DNA from: UBA2357 sp046295975
GTDB lineage: Bacteria; Pseudomonadota; Gammaproteobacteria; Burkholderiales; Rhodocyclaceae
Assembly: GCA_046295975.1 (NCBI GenBank)
Contig: JBKBMG010000003.1
Span: 62,001-126,000, forward strand
Length of the DNA stretch: 64,000 nt
Reading direction: 5' to 3'
Shown: positions 30,239-39,309 of the stretch, one piece after another
How the letters are laid out: the number at the start of each line of letters is the position of its first letter
Position numbering within the stretch: position 1 is the stretch's first letter
Translations under genes and position numbers: made by a program
The notes under the pieces: generated by a model
What the model saw: only the letters and a program-made list of their open reading frames with translations
Databases searched by the model: none
Told to the model about the DNA's origin: nothing

Positions 30239-31366
30239 ATGTCGAAACGGGATTACTACGAAGTACTGGGCGTCAATCGCGACGCCGGGGCCGACGAAAT
30301 CAAGAAGGCCTATCGCAAGCTCGCGATGAAGCACCACCCCGACCGCAACCCGGGCAACAAAGACGCCGAAGACAAGTTCAAGGAATTGTCCGAGGCCTAC
30401 GAGGTTTTGTCCGACACAGACAAAAAGGCCGCCTACGACCGCTACGGCCATGCCGGCGTCGACCCATCCATGGGCGGCGGCACGGGCCGTGGCCAGCCGG
30501 GCTTCGACGGCTTCGCCGACGCGTTCTCGGACATTTTCGGCGACATCTTCGGCGGTGCCCGCGGCGGCCGTTCCAATGTGTATCGCGGCGCCGATCTGCG
30601 CTACAACCTGGAAATCACGCTGGAAGAGGCCGCACGCGGCGCGGAAAAGACCATCCGCATTCCGACCGTGGAGGAATGCGGCACCTGCAACGGCTCCGGC
30701 GCCAAGCCTGGCACCCAGCCGCAGACCTGCACGACCTGCGGCGGCTCCGGCCAGGTGCGCATCCAGCAGGGCTTTTTCTCGATCCAGCAGACCTGCCCGA
30801 AGTGCCACGGCACCGGTCGCATCATTCCCGATCCATGCACCACCTGCCGCGGCGCCGGCCGGGTCAAGAGTCACAAGACACTGGAAGTCAAGATTCCCGC
30901 CGGCATCGACGAGGGCATGCGCCTGCGCCACTCCGGCTACGGCGAGCCGGGCGTCAACGGCGGCCCGTCGGGCGATCTTTACGTCGAAATCCACATCCGG
31001 GCGCACCCGGTGTTCCAGCGCGACGGCGACGATCTCCATTGCGAGATGCCCATCAGTTTCACCACCGCAGCGCTCGGCGGCGAGATCGAGATTCCCACGC
31101 TGGACGGCATGGCCCGGCTCAAGATTCCGGCCGAAACCCAGAGCGGCAAGGCCTTCCGCCTGCGTGGCAAGGGCATCAAGAACGTCCGCACCCACGCCCA
31201 GGGCGATTTGATGTGCCATGTCGTGGTCGAAACGCCGGTGCGCCTCACCGAACGGCAGAAGGAGTTGCTGCGGCAGTTCGAGGAAGAGTCCAGCGGCGAC
31301 GTCGAGCGCCACAACCCCAAGGCCAAGTCCTGGATGGACAAGGTCCGGGATTTCTTCACGCCCTGA
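30239..31366 (+). CDS. dnaJ: co-chaperone DnaJ (Hsp40)
   Basis: 375-aa type I J-protein. J domain 4-70 with H33-P34-D35; a Gly/Phe-rich linker with GFADAFSDIFGDIFG; four CxxCxGxG zinc motifs (CGTCNGSG, CTTCGGSG, CPKCHGTG, CTTCRGAG); then the C-terminal substrate-binding domains. ATG 30239 starts MSKRDYYEVLG, the conserved N-terminus. It stimulates DnaK ATPase and delivers substrate. Two large hairpins lie between it and convergent tctC. Confidence 0.97.
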   Translation: MSKRDYYEVLGVNRDAGADEIKKAYRKLAMKHHPDRNPGNKDAEDKFKELSEAYEVLSDTDKKAAYDRYGHAGVDPSMGGGTGRGQPGFDGFADAFSDIFGDIFGGARGGRSNVYRGADLRYNLEITLEEAARGAEKTIRIPTVEECGTCNGSGAKPGTQPQTCTTCGGSGQVRIQQGFFSIQQTCPKCHGTGRIIPDPCTTCRGAGRVKSHKTLEVKIPAGIDEGMRLRHSGYGEPGVNGGPSGDLYVEIHIRAHPVFQRDGDDLHCEMPISFTTAALGGEIEIPTLDGMARLKIPAETQSGKAFRLRGKGIKNVRTHAQGDLMCHVVVETPVRLTERQKELLRQFEEESSGDVERHNPKAKSWMDKVRDFFTP

Positions 31367-31369
31367 CGT

Positions 31370-31404
31370 GATCGCGGCGGCGGGTATGGCCCGCCGCCGC
31401 GATC
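31370..31404. terminator. 15-bp GC-rich hairpin after dnaJ
   Basis: Arms 31370-31384 (beginning GATCGCGGCGG) and 31390-31404 are perfect complements with a 5-nt loop, starting 3 nt after the dnaJ stop. No T-tract follows. It would form equally on either strand. Confidence 0.55.
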
Positions 31405-31435
31405 AAACTGCATCGGCCGTAACGGCCCGATGAAC

Positions 31436-31481
31436 AACGATCAAGCGGTCGCCGGGAACATCGGACGACCGCTTGATCGTT
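31436..31481. terminator. 16-bp hairpin between convergent dnaJ and tctC, likely bidirectional terminator
   Basis: Arms 31436-31451 (containing GATCAAGCGGTCG) and 31466-31481 are perfect complements with a 14-nt loop. It lies 18 nt from the tctC stop and between convergent genes. The short T stretch after the plus-strand arm is weak. Confidence 0.6.
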
Positions 31482-31499
31482 TACCGCCACACCAGCGGA

Positions 31500-32456
31500 T
31501 CAGTTGCTCAAGCCCCCCATCTCTTCAATGATGCGCTTGTAGCTGGCGATCTTGGCGGACAAATCCTGATAGACCGCGTCACCATCCAGGAAGACTACCG
31601 GCATCAGGATTCGCTCTTCGGTGATTTCGATGAAGCGCGGGTCCTTGGTGGCGGCTTCGAGGGCTTCCGCGAGGCGCTGAACATGGTTGTCAGGCGCGTT
31701 CTTGGGCAGCATGACGACGCGGATTTCGCCCGGATCGATCTCGTAGCCCAGTTCGCGAAGCGTGGGAGCATCCGGGAAGGCCACCAGCCGCTCGTCGGCC
31801 AGACTGACGAGCACCGGCATTTCGCCCGTATTGGCGTAGCCGGAGTGGGTGCCGCCGCTGTAGGCGAAGTTGACGTCGCCCGACAGGATGAGCGGTGCCA
31901 TACCGGCGCCACCGGAGGTCGGCACGATGCGCAGGTCCAGCCCCTCCTGGCGGGCGATGAAGTCGATCAGAAAGCGGTCGAAGGCGGTCTGGTTGGCGTA
32001 GCTCACGCCCGGGTTGGCCTTCGCGTGCGCGATCAGTTCCTGCCAGTTCGAGAACGGCCGGTTCTGGCCGGTCACGATGGCGGACTGCCCCAAGGTGACG
32101 CCGGCAGCGTAACGGAAGCTGTCGAGGTCGTAAGTCGCCGGCGCGGACAGCGGTCCGAAGGTCACGGTCATCGATGTGCCGAAAACGAAGGTGTAGCCGC
32201 CATCACGGCTGTTTGCGAGTTGGGCCAGCGCAACGCCGCCGCCTGCACCGGGGCGGTTGACGACATTGACCGGCTGGCCGAGTTGCTCGGACAGCACCGT
32301 TGCCAGTACGCGCCCCTGGATGTCGGTGCTCCCGCCGGCTCCCCAGCCGATCACCATGGTCAACGGTTTGGAGGGAAAGTTGTCGGCGTGTGCCAGGCCA
32401 CCAAACACGAGGCCGCCTGCGAGCAGGAGCGTGTTGACGAGATTTTTTGCTTTCAT
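31500..32456 (-). CDS. tctC: tripartite tricarboxylate transporter periplasmic binding protein (TctC family)
   Basis: 318-aa periplasmic receptor. The signal peptide MKAKNLVNTLLLAGGLVFG... is cleaved near GLAHA-D (24/25). The mature part has TctC/Bug features: the FPSKPLTMVIGWGAGGSTDIQGR N-terminus, VVNRPGAGGGVA and SGGTHSGYAN. It captures a carboxylate for the TctA-TctB permease; the substrate cannot be read from sequence. It is the last gene of tctB-tctA-tctC, 48 nt after tctA. Confidence 0.93.
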   Translation of the reverse strand: MKAKNLVNTLLLAGGLVFGGLAHADNFPSKPLTMVIGWGAGGSTDIQGRVLATVLSEQLGQPVNVVNRPGAGGGVALAQLANSRDGGYTFVFGTSMTVTFGPLSAPATYDLDSFRYAAGVTLGQSAIVTGQNRPFSNWQELIAHAKANPGVSYANQTAFDRFLIDFIARQEGLDLRIVPTSGGAGMAPLILSGDVNFAYSGGTHSGYANTGEMPVLVSLADERLVAFPDAPTLRELGYEIDPGEIRVVMLPKNAPDNHVQRLAEALEAATKDPRFIEITEERILMPVVFLDGDAVYQDLSAKIASYKRIIEEMGGLSN

Positions 32457-32504
32457 GGGTCTGTCCTCTGTTGAGTGAGTTCGACTGCCGCAGGCGACAG
32501 CACT

Positions 32505-34019
32505 TCATGGTCGGGCGCCAAGCGCCCTCCTGCGCTGCCGGTACGCACTCCAGCCGAACCAGGCAAGCAGCATCAGGGTTGCAACAATGAACACCACCGC
32601 GATCGGGCGTTGCAGCAAAACACTCGGGTTCCCGCCCGAGAGGATGAGCGCCTGCCTGAGATTGAGTTCAAGCATGGGCGTCACGATGAAGGCGACCAGA
32701 AAGGTGACGAAGGAGTAGTCGAACTTCTTCAGGAAATAGCCGAGGATGGCGAACACGAACACCACGACGAGACCGAAGGTGCCAAGCCCCTGGACCTGGA
32801 TGCCAGCCAGGCAGAGAAAGGTCACCACCGGAATGACGATGTGCGGTGGAACGCTGGTGACGCGGGCGAACACCCGCAGCCCGTACCAGCCTATGCCGAG
32901 CATGAGCAGGCTGGCCACGATCATGCCGGCGAAGATCGAGAACAGCATCTCGGGCTGCTCGCGCAGCATCAGCGGGCCGACGGTCACGCCATGGATCATG
33001 AAGGCGCCGACCAGCAGTGCAGCCGAGACACTGCCCGGGATGCCCAGACCGAACAAGGGAATGTAGCTCGCCGGGATGACGGCGTTGTCGGCGGACTCCG
33101 AGGCTGCGATGCCGCGCGGGTCACCCTTGCCGAAGGAGTCGGCATCCTTGGCCATGCGTTTGGCCACCCCGTAGGACATGAACGAACCCACCGAGGGTCC
33201 GAGGCCGGGCAAGGCGCCGATGAACGCTCCGATGCCGGTGCCACGCAGTATGGTGGGCATCACGAACTTGAACTCGGGCCAGCTCAGTTCGTCCTTGTTG
33301 CCGCTGTCGAGGTCGATGGACTTCATGTCACGGTTGCGGCGGTATTCGTCCAGCTGGACGAACATCTCGGCCAGGGCCAGCGTGCCGATCACCAGGGGCA
33401 GGATGGGCACCCCGTCCATCAGTTCGATGACCCCGAAGGTCAGGCGCATCGCGCCGGTTTCGGGGTCCATGCCGACGGTGCCAAGCACGATGCCCAGCCC
33501 CCCTGCAACCATGCCCTTGAGAAACGATCCGCCGGCCATGCCGGCGATGAAGACGAGCGCAAAGACGAGAATGGCCGCGAGTTCGTAGGGGCCGAACTTC
33601 AGGGCCACGGCGGCGAACGGAATCGCGACCAGAATGAGCAGCAAGGTGGCCAGCAGATCGCCGATGACCGACGCGAACAGGCCGATCTGCAAAGCGGTTC
33701 GCGGTCTTCCGTCACGCGCCATCGGGTAGCCGTCCAGACAGGTCGCGGCCGAGGACGATTCGCCCGGCGTGTTGAGCAGGATTGCGGACACCGCGCTGCC
33801 CGCCGCAGTCCCCTTCGAGAGCCCGATCAGGAACGAGATGGCGGCATAGGGCGACATGTAGAAGGTCATGGGGATCGCGATGGCGATCGCGACCGAGCGG
33901 TTAAGCCCTGGAATGACGCCCACGAGATAGCCGAGCAGCACGCCGCCGAACACCACTGCGATGGAATCCCATGCCAACGCGACGGCAAAGGCGTCGATCA
34001 TTGCATCGTAGCCCGGCAT
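32505..34019 (-). CDS. tctA: tripartite tricarboxylate transporter large permease (TctA family)
   Basis: 504-aa inner-membrane permease with about 12 hydrophobic segments. Family motifs are GVIPGLNRSVAIAIAIPMTF near residue 40, the repeat GALPGLGPSVGSFMSYGVAKR near 275 and LFGLGIPGSVSAALLVGAFM in the middle. Its ATG 34019 follows the tctB stop with no gap. It is the sodium- or proton-driven translocation subunit of the system. Confidence 0.95.
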   Translation of the reverse strand: MPGYDAMIDAFAVALAWDSIAVVFGGVLLGYLVGVIPGLNRSVAIAIAIPMTFYMSPYAAISFLIGLSKGTAAGSAVSAILLNTPGESSSAATCLDGYPMARDGRPRTALQIGLFASVIGDLLATLLLILVAIPFAAVALKFGPYELAAILVFALVFIAGMAGGSFLKGMVAGGLGIVLGTVGMDPETGAMRLTFGVIELMDGVPILPLVIGTLALAEMFVQLDEYRRNRDMKSIDLDSGNKDELSWPEFKFVMPTILRGTGIGAFIGALPGLGPSVGSFMSYGVAKRMAKDADSFGKGDPRGIAASESADNAVIPASYIPLFGLGIPGSVSAALLVGAFMIHGVTVGPLMLREQPEMLFSIFAGMIVASLLMLGIGWYGLRVFARVTSVPPHIVIPVVTFLCLAGIQVQGLGTFGLVVVFVFAILGYFLKKFDYSFVTFLVAFIVTPMLELNLRQALILSGGNPSVLLQRPIAVVFIVATLMLLAWFGWSAYRQRRRALGARP

Positions 34020-34481
34020 TCAAACCACCCCGATTTTCATGAGATACACCGTGAGCACGTAAAGGCCCGCGGTCGGCCCCAGGGTTGCAAGCACGAGAAC
34101 CGGCCAACGTCGCTCGCCGAGCATGAACAGCAAGCATCCGATCAACAACGGGGCAATCCATGTGAGCGGCAGATAGGCCGCCGCGACGATGAAGGCGAGT
34201 ACATAGGCGAATGGCCAGATGTGATGCCAAAGCGCACCAAGGCCTGGAACGACGACGAGCGGCGCCCGCAGCCGGAGCAACCCGATCAGCGACTGCAGCG
34301 TCAGGCCAAGCGCGAAAACGAGCATCACCCAAGCGCCAATCGTCGCCACCAGTTGCGGCGGCAGGCCATAGGCGAATCCCCCGCCACCATGCTCGGGGAC
34401 CACCCAGGCGAGCAAGGTCACCGCAAAGACAACGCAAACAACACCGGTCCAGAGGTTGATTCTCAAGCTACCACTGCTCAT
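34020..34481 (-). CDS. tctB: tripartite tricarboxylate transporter small permease (TctB family)
   Basis: 153-aa membrane protein with four hydrophobic segments (about 10-25, 40-63, 78-107 and 115-150). This is the small and poorly conserved subunit of the TctABC system. ATG 34481. It is the first gene of the operon; no two-component regulator (TctDE) lies upstream. Confidence 0.88.
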   Translation of the reverse strand: MSSGSLRINLWTGVVCVVFAVTLLAWVVPEHGGGGFAYGLPPQLVATIGAWVMLVFALGLTLQSLIGLLRLRAPLVVVPGLGALWHHIWPFAYVLAFIVAAAYLPLTWIAPLLIGCLLFMLGERRWPVLVLATLGPTAGLYVLTVYLMKIGVV

Positions 34482-35163
34482 ATCTCACGACCGCTCAGTA
34501 CAACAATCCAATTCGGCAACGACGTCCGGAGCAACGCCAGGAAAGAGCGGAGACAGATCCCAATAGAATTTACAGAAATGTCGCACCGCCCCCTCTTGCC
34601 TGCCGTCCCCGTGCCACCATGCGCCCGCACATCCGTCAGTCGCAGGTGACACACGCCACACGCAACGCTGCCCGTCTGCGGACATTATGCACGCTATTCT
34701 CACCATTCCCGAAGCCGATGTCCTACGAGCAAGGCGAACGCCCATGCGGACTCCATGCTTGGCCGCCGGATCAAGGCCCAGGAACGAATCCCGATCGACT
34801 TAATCCGAGCGCGGCGAAACGCATATGCCATGCATCGACCCGATCCGGACGAGCGCTCGAGCGCTTCGTGCTGCACGCGGCCGCAAGGATCGTGGATTCC
34901 TTGGTTGACCGCTTATTGCGTGTCTGGACAGTGCATCCATGCACACGTTTCGCGTTTCGTGAGGGATCACCGAACAGGTGAGTTCGCTTCGTACCCGAGG
35001 AATCCAGGATCATCGCCGCCGTGTGCAGCGCACACTATCCCGTTGCGTTCGCCAATAGGGTATCGTTTCGGTCGCGGCATGGTGCGCGCATCCGCCCCCA
35101 CCGGGGAGTCATCGATCCCCGGCATGCGCGCACGCACCGCACACAATAACGATAGGAGACAAC
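34482..35163. other. 682-bp non-coding spacer between divergent tctB and the binding-protein gene
   Basis: No convincing gene is visible here; short open frames lack family character and ribosome-binding sequences. A 12-nt perfect palindrome GCGCTCGAGCGC lies at 34853-34864. The right end carries AGGAG before the downstream ATG. It must hold the promoters for both flanking transcription units, but no confident -35/-10 pair was found. Confidence 0.5.
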
Positions 35164-36297
35164 ATGATTTTTTTGCGACGCGTCATCGCGGTCGCGGCGT
35201 TTGCGCTCGTCGGCGCGAACCTGCCGGCCGTTGCCGAAACACCACTCGGCGATACCATCCGACTCGGCCAGTCCGGCCCGCAAACCGGCCCACTCGCCGA
35301 ACTCAACCGAGACTACTTGTCCGGTATCTCGCTCTACTTCGATCAGGTCAATGCCGCAGGCGGCATCCACGGGCGCAAAATCGAAATCGTGGCGGTGGAC
35401 GACGCCTACGACCCCGAACAAACCGAACGCAACGCCCGCAGCCTGATCGAGGAACGGGGCGTATTTGCGTTATTCGGCGTGTTCGGAACGGGGCAGAACC
35501 GCAAGGCGATCCCGGTTGCAACTGCGGCGGGGGTGCCTTACTTCGCTCCCTATACCGGGGCAGACCTTCTGCGCGATCCGCCCCATCCGCTGGTATTCCA
35601 CTTCCGGGCCTCGTATGGCCGGGAAATCGAAGCGATCATCGATCATCTCACGACATCGGGTGTTACCACGATTGGACTCGTGCACCACGCCGACGCATTT
35701 GGCGAAGCGGGTCTGCGCGCGGCAGAACAGGCACTGTCGGCGCGCGGGCGGCCGCCCCTGGTTGCCGTGGCGAGCATTGCCGCCAATGGCGACGGTGCCG
35801 AACAGGCTGCAGCCCAGATCGCCGGTAGCGCCCCGGCCGCCGTAATCCTCGTTGCGGCGGGCCGCACACCGCCGATCCTGATCCGCGAAATGCGCGCGCG
35901 TGATCTGAATCCGATGCTGTTCGGCCTGTCGGTCGTGAGCAGCCGCGAACTGGTCCGCGAACTCGGCGCCGGCGCGCACGGCGTCGTGCTTGCACAGGTC
36001 ACGCCTTCGCCGTTCCGGATCGACCATCCGGTGGTGCGGGACTATCAACGCGCTGCCAAGCAAGTGGGACAGGATTATGGCTACGCCGCACTGGAAGGCT
36101 ATATGGCGGCGAAAACCTTCAGCGAGGCACTGCGGCGCGCGGGACGCGAACTGACCCGCGGGACGCTGGTGAAGTCACTGGAAAGCCTCAAAGGGTGGGA
36201 TGTCGGCGGACTGACGATCGACTTCTCCGCAACCCACCGCGTAGGCCTGAGCTATGTCGACCTGTCCGTGGTCAGCCACGGACGATTCAGCCACTGA
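35164..36297 (+). CDS. branched-chain-amino-acid-type ABC transporter substrate-binding protein (orphan)
   Basis: 377-aa periplasmic binding protein of the LivJ/Peripla_BP_6 family. The signal peptide MIFLRRVIAVAAFALVGANL... is cleaved near AVA-E. The mature start DTIRLGQSGPQTGPLAELNRDY is typical, followed by GGIHGRKIEIVAVDDAYDP and SLIEERGVFALFGVFGTGQN. No ABC permease or ATPase genes are next to it. It may serve a distant transporter or act as a sensor input. GGAG lies before ATG 35164. Confidence 0.88.
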   Translation: MIFLRRVIAVAAFALVGANLPAVAETPLGDTIRLGQSGPQTGPLAELNRDYLSGISLYFDQVNAAGGIHGRKIEIVAVDDAYDPEQTERNARSLIEERGVFALFGVFGTGQNRKAIPVATAAGVPYFAPYTGADLLRDPPHPLVFHFRASYGREIEAIIDHLTTSGVTTIGLVHHADAFGEAGLRAAEQALSARGRPPLVAVASIAANGDGAEQAAAQIAGSAPAAVILVAAGRTPPILIREMRARDLNPMLFGLSVVSSRELVRELGAGAHGVVLAQVTPSPFRIDHPVVRDYQRAAKQVGQDYGYAALEGYMAAKTFSEALRRAGRELTRGTLVKSLESLKGWDVGGLTIDFSATHRVGLSYVDLSVVSHGRFSH

Positions 36298-36413
36298 ACA
36301 TCACTGGACACGCCGCCAGACGGCAAAACTGCTCGAAAACAAGCGACCGGGGCGGGGGCCCCCCCGTGGCGGGGCCCCGCCCCGGGGACCCGGCCGGCGC
36401 CACTGTAACGGCC

Positions 36414-36423
36414 NNNNNNNNNN
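36414..36423. other. assembly gap (10 N) within suspect low-complexity sequence
   Basis: Ten N bases. The flanks (roughly 36345-36413 and 36424-36480) are runs of G and C unlike any neighbouring DNA. The true sequence and distance between the binding-protein gene and cysS are therefore unknown. Confidence 0.95.
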
Positions 36424-36494
36424 AACACCCCCCCCCGGGGGCGCCCCCCGCGCCGGGGCGGGCCCCGCCCCGGTGCAACGTCCGGCCGACAGTT

Positions 36495-37877
36495 TCAGGC
36501 ACGACGCCAGATCGTGCCCTGCGCGGTATCCTCCAGCACCACCCCCTCGGCCAGCAATTCGGTGCGAATCCGGTCGGCGGTAGCGAAATCGCGTGCCTTC
36601 TTGGCCTCGGTACGCTGGGCGATGCGCGCTTCGATGTCGGCGGTGGCACCGTCCGCCTCCGCCCCGCCCTGCAGGAATGCAGCCGGATCGCGGCCGAGCA
36701 GACCGAGCACCCCAGCCAGGGCACGCAACTGCGTAGCCTGCTCGGTCGAAGCGTTCCGGTTGGTCTCGTTCGCCAGGTCGAACAACACCGCCACCGCCTC
36801 GGCAGTGTTGAAGTCGTCGTCCATTGCCGCCTTGAAACGACTGCCATGCGCCGACGTCCAGTCCGGCACCGCCTCGCCACCGGCCGGCGGCACGTTGCGC
36901 AACGCGGTGTACAAGCGCGTCAGCGCATGGCGGGCGTCTTCCAGATGGGCATCCGAGTAGTTCAGCGGGCTGCGGTAGTGGGCGCGCAGAATGAAGAAAC
37001 GCACCACTTCCGGATCGAAGCGCGCGAGCACATCACGAATGGTAAAGAAGTTGCCAAGCGACTTCGACATCTTCTCGTCGTCCACGCGCACGAAACCGTT
37101 GTGCATCCAGTAGTTCACGAACTGGTGGCCGTGCGCGCCCTCGGACTGGGCGATTTCGTTCTCGTGGTGCGGAAACTGCAAGTCCTGCCCGCCGCCATGG
37201 ATGTCGAAGTGATCGCCCAGAAGGTCCGAACTCATCGCCGAGCACTCGATGTGCCAGCCCGGACGCCCGGCTCCCCACGGCGACTGCCACTTCACCTCAT
37301 CCGGCTCATCGGTACGCGCGTGCTTCCACAGCACGAAATCGAGCGGGTCGCGCTTGTCGCCCGCCACCTCCACCCGCTCGCCTGCGCGCAATTCGTCCAA
37401 CGACTTGCCCGACAACTTTCCGTACCCCTCGAATTTTCGTACGGCATAGCATACGTCACGGTTGTCGGCGACGTAGGCGAGCCCCTTCTCGGTCAAGCGC
37501 GTGATGATGGACTGCATGCTGGCCACGTATTCGGTGGCACGCGGCTCATGGTCGGGGCGCAGCACCCCCAGCGCGTCGGCGTCCTCGTGCATGGCCGCGA
37601 TGAAACGATCGGTGAGCGCACGGATGGACTCGCCGTTCTCCCCCGCGCGCTTGATGATCTTGTCGTCGATGTCAGTGATGTTGCGCACATAGGTCACGTC
37701 CAGCCCGCTCGCGCGCAACCATCGCGCCACCATGTCGAACACCACCATCACCCGCGCATGGCCAAGGTGGCAATAGTCGTACACGGTCATGCCGCAAACG
37801 TACATCCTGACCTTGCCGGGATCGATGGGAACGAATTCGTCCTTTTTTCGGGAAAGCGTGTTGTAGATCGTGAGCAT
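36495..37877 (-). CDS. cysS: cysteinyl-tRNA synthetase
   Basis: Charges tRNA-Cys; 460 aa, the normal length. Zinc ligand C28 (YVCGMTVYD), the HIGH-equivalent CHLGHAR (36-42), the GWHIECSAMS zinc/Cys motif, HHENEIAQSEGAHG, and KMSKSLGNF are all present. ATG 37877 (MLTIYNTLSRKK) is the standard N-terminus; the longer frame upstream has no similarity. The 3' end lies about 70 nt from the assembly gap but appears complete. Confidence 0.97.
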   Translation of the reverse strand: MLTIYNTLSRKKDEFVPIDPGKVRMYVCGMTVYDYCHLGHARVMVVFDMVARWLRASGLDVTYVRNITDIDDKIIKRAGENGESIRALTDRFIAAMHEDADALGVLRPDHEPRATEYVASMQSIITRLTEKGLAYVADNRDVCYAVRKFEGYGKLSGKSLDELRAGERVEVAGDKRDPLDFVLWKHARTDEPDEVKWQSPWGAGRPGWHIECSAMSSDLLGDHFDIHGGGQDLQFPHHENEIAQSEGAHGHQFVNYWMHNGFVRVDDEKMSKSLGNFFTIRDVLARFDPEVVRFFILRAHYRSPLNYSDAHLEDARHALTRLYTALRNVPPAGGEAVPDWTSAHGSRFKAAMDDDFNTAEAVAVLFDLANETNRNASTEQATQLRALAGVLGLLGRDPAAFLQGGAEADGATADIEARIAQRTEAKKARDFATADRIRTELLAEGVVLEDTAQGTIWRRA

Positions 37878-38133
37878 GATGTTCGCGTGGTATTGGATGA
37901 CGTTCGGATTCGGCCGGATGGATGCACCCGCCGTCGGCACGCATGAACCGCAGACCGAGTCCGTGATTGTGCCGGCCCCGCCGTATTGATAGACTGCCGG
38001 CTTCCAGCCGAACCGGGCCGGCGCGCGGACAGGCCGTCGATCATAGCACAAGCGCCGGGAGGCACTGCTCCGCCAGGAAACGCCAGCGCAGCTGCGCAGT
38101 CGAACGTTCCGGCCCACCACACAAGGATTCCCG

Positions 38134-38727
38134 ATGAAGCATCTGATCGCCAGCCTGCTGCTCGCAGGCACCGCCGCTACCGCCTTCGCCGACAACCCCG
38201 TTGTGGAGTTGCGCACTTCGGAAGGCCCGATCGTCATCGAGTTGTACGAAGACAAGGCACCCAAGACCGTAAGCAACTTCGTCAGCTACGTTGAACAGGG
38301 ATTCTATGACGGAACAATCTTCCACCGCGTCATCGACAACTTCATGATCCAGGGCGGCGGCTTCGACACCCGCATGCAGCAGAAGAAAGCCGGCGCGCCG
38401 ATCGAAAACGAAGCCAACAACGGGCTGCGCAACGAGGTCGGCACGATTGCAATGGCGCGCACGCCCAACCCCCACTCGGCCACCGCCCAATTCTTCATCA
38501 ACGTCGCCGACAACGAGTTCCTGAACTACCGCTCGCCCGACATGCAGGGCTGGGGTTATGCGGTGTTCGGGAGGGTGATCGAGGGCATGGACGTGGTCGG
38601 CAAAATCGCCAAGACGGCCACCGGCAATGCCAGCGGCCATCAGAACGTGCCCTTGCAGCCGATCGTGATCGAGGCCGCCACCCTGCGCGCCGCAACCCCG
38701 GCCGGCACCACCCCCCAATCCAACTGA
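38134..38727 (+). CDS. ppiA: periplasmic peptidyl-prolyl cis-trans isomerase (cyclophilin)
   Basis: 197-aa cyclophilin with a signal peptide (MKHLIASLLLAGTAATAFA-D, cleavage near residue 19), so periplasmic. Cyclophilin motifs: FYDGTIFHRVIDNFMIQGGGF with the catalytic Arg, and NPHSATAQFFINVADN. A short Ala/Thr/Pro tail follows. It stands next to a cytoplasmic paralogue (ppiB), 19 nt downstream. It is divergent from cysS. Confidence 0.93.
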   Translation: MKHLIASLLLAGTAATAFADNPVVELRTSEGPIVIELYEDKAPKTVSNFVSYVEQGFYDGTIFHRVIDNFMIQGGGFDTRMQQKKAGAPIENEANNGLRNEVGTIAMARTPNPHSATAQFFINVADNEFLNYRSPDMQGWGYAVFGRVIEGMDVVGKIAKTATGNASGHQNVPLQPIVIEAATLRAATPAGTTPQSN

Positions 38728-38746
38728 AGCAGACAGGAGAGCCTCC

Positions 38747-39241
38747 ATGGCCGTCAGAATGCATACCAACCACGGTGCGATCGTTATCGAACTCGACGCC
38801 GACAAGGCCCCGGAAACCGTCCGCAACTTTCTCGCCTACGTCGAGGCCGGGCACTACGACAACACCATCTTCCACCGCGTGATCGACGGCTTCATGATCC
38901 AGGGCGGCGGTTTCGAGCCCGGCATGAAGCAGAAGCCCACCGGGGAGCCGATCAAGAACGAGGCCGACAACGGGCTCAAGAACCTTGCCGGCACCATCGC
39001 CATGGCCCGCACCCAGGCACCGAATTCGGCCACCGCGCAGTTCTTCATCAACGTCGCCGACAATGATTTCCTGAACTTCCGCTCGCCCGACATGCAGGGC
39101 TGGGGTTACTGCGTGTTCGGTCAGGTCACCGAAGGCATGGACGTGGTGAACAAGATCCGCAGCGTGAAAACCGGTTCGCAGGGTTTCCACCAGGACGTAC
39201 CGGTCGAGGACGTGATCATCGAACGGGTTGAAGTCATCTGA
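38747..39241 (+). CDS. ppiB: cytoplasmic peptidyl-prolyl cis-trans isomerase B
   Basis: 164-aa cyclophilin without signal peptide. Motifs FHRVIDGFMIQGGGFEPGM and QAPNSATAQFFINVADNDFLNF are intact. GGAGAG precedes ATG 38747. The two neighbouring cyclophilins are very alike and probably arose by an old duplication. It is followed by lpxH. Confidence 0.96.
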   Translation: MAVRMHTNHGAIVIELDADKAPETVRNFLAYVEAGHYDNTIFHRVIDGFMIQGGGFEPGMKQKPTGEPIKNEADNGLKNLAGTIAMARTQAPNSATAQFFINVADNDFLNFRSPDMQGWGYCVFGQVTEGMDVVNKIRSVKTGSQGFHQDVPVEDVIIERVEVI

Positions 39242-39309
39242 AACAGCGAAGAAGGTGCCCCGGCGGAGCTTGGCGCAACAATCGCCCACCGCCGGGATAC
39301 CGCCCGACC

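Noticed and set aside
34485..35013. Short open frames in the tctB upstream spacer
   Set aside because: No ribosome-binding sequence, no recognisable fold, Arg/Ser-rich composition typical of non-coding high-GC frames.
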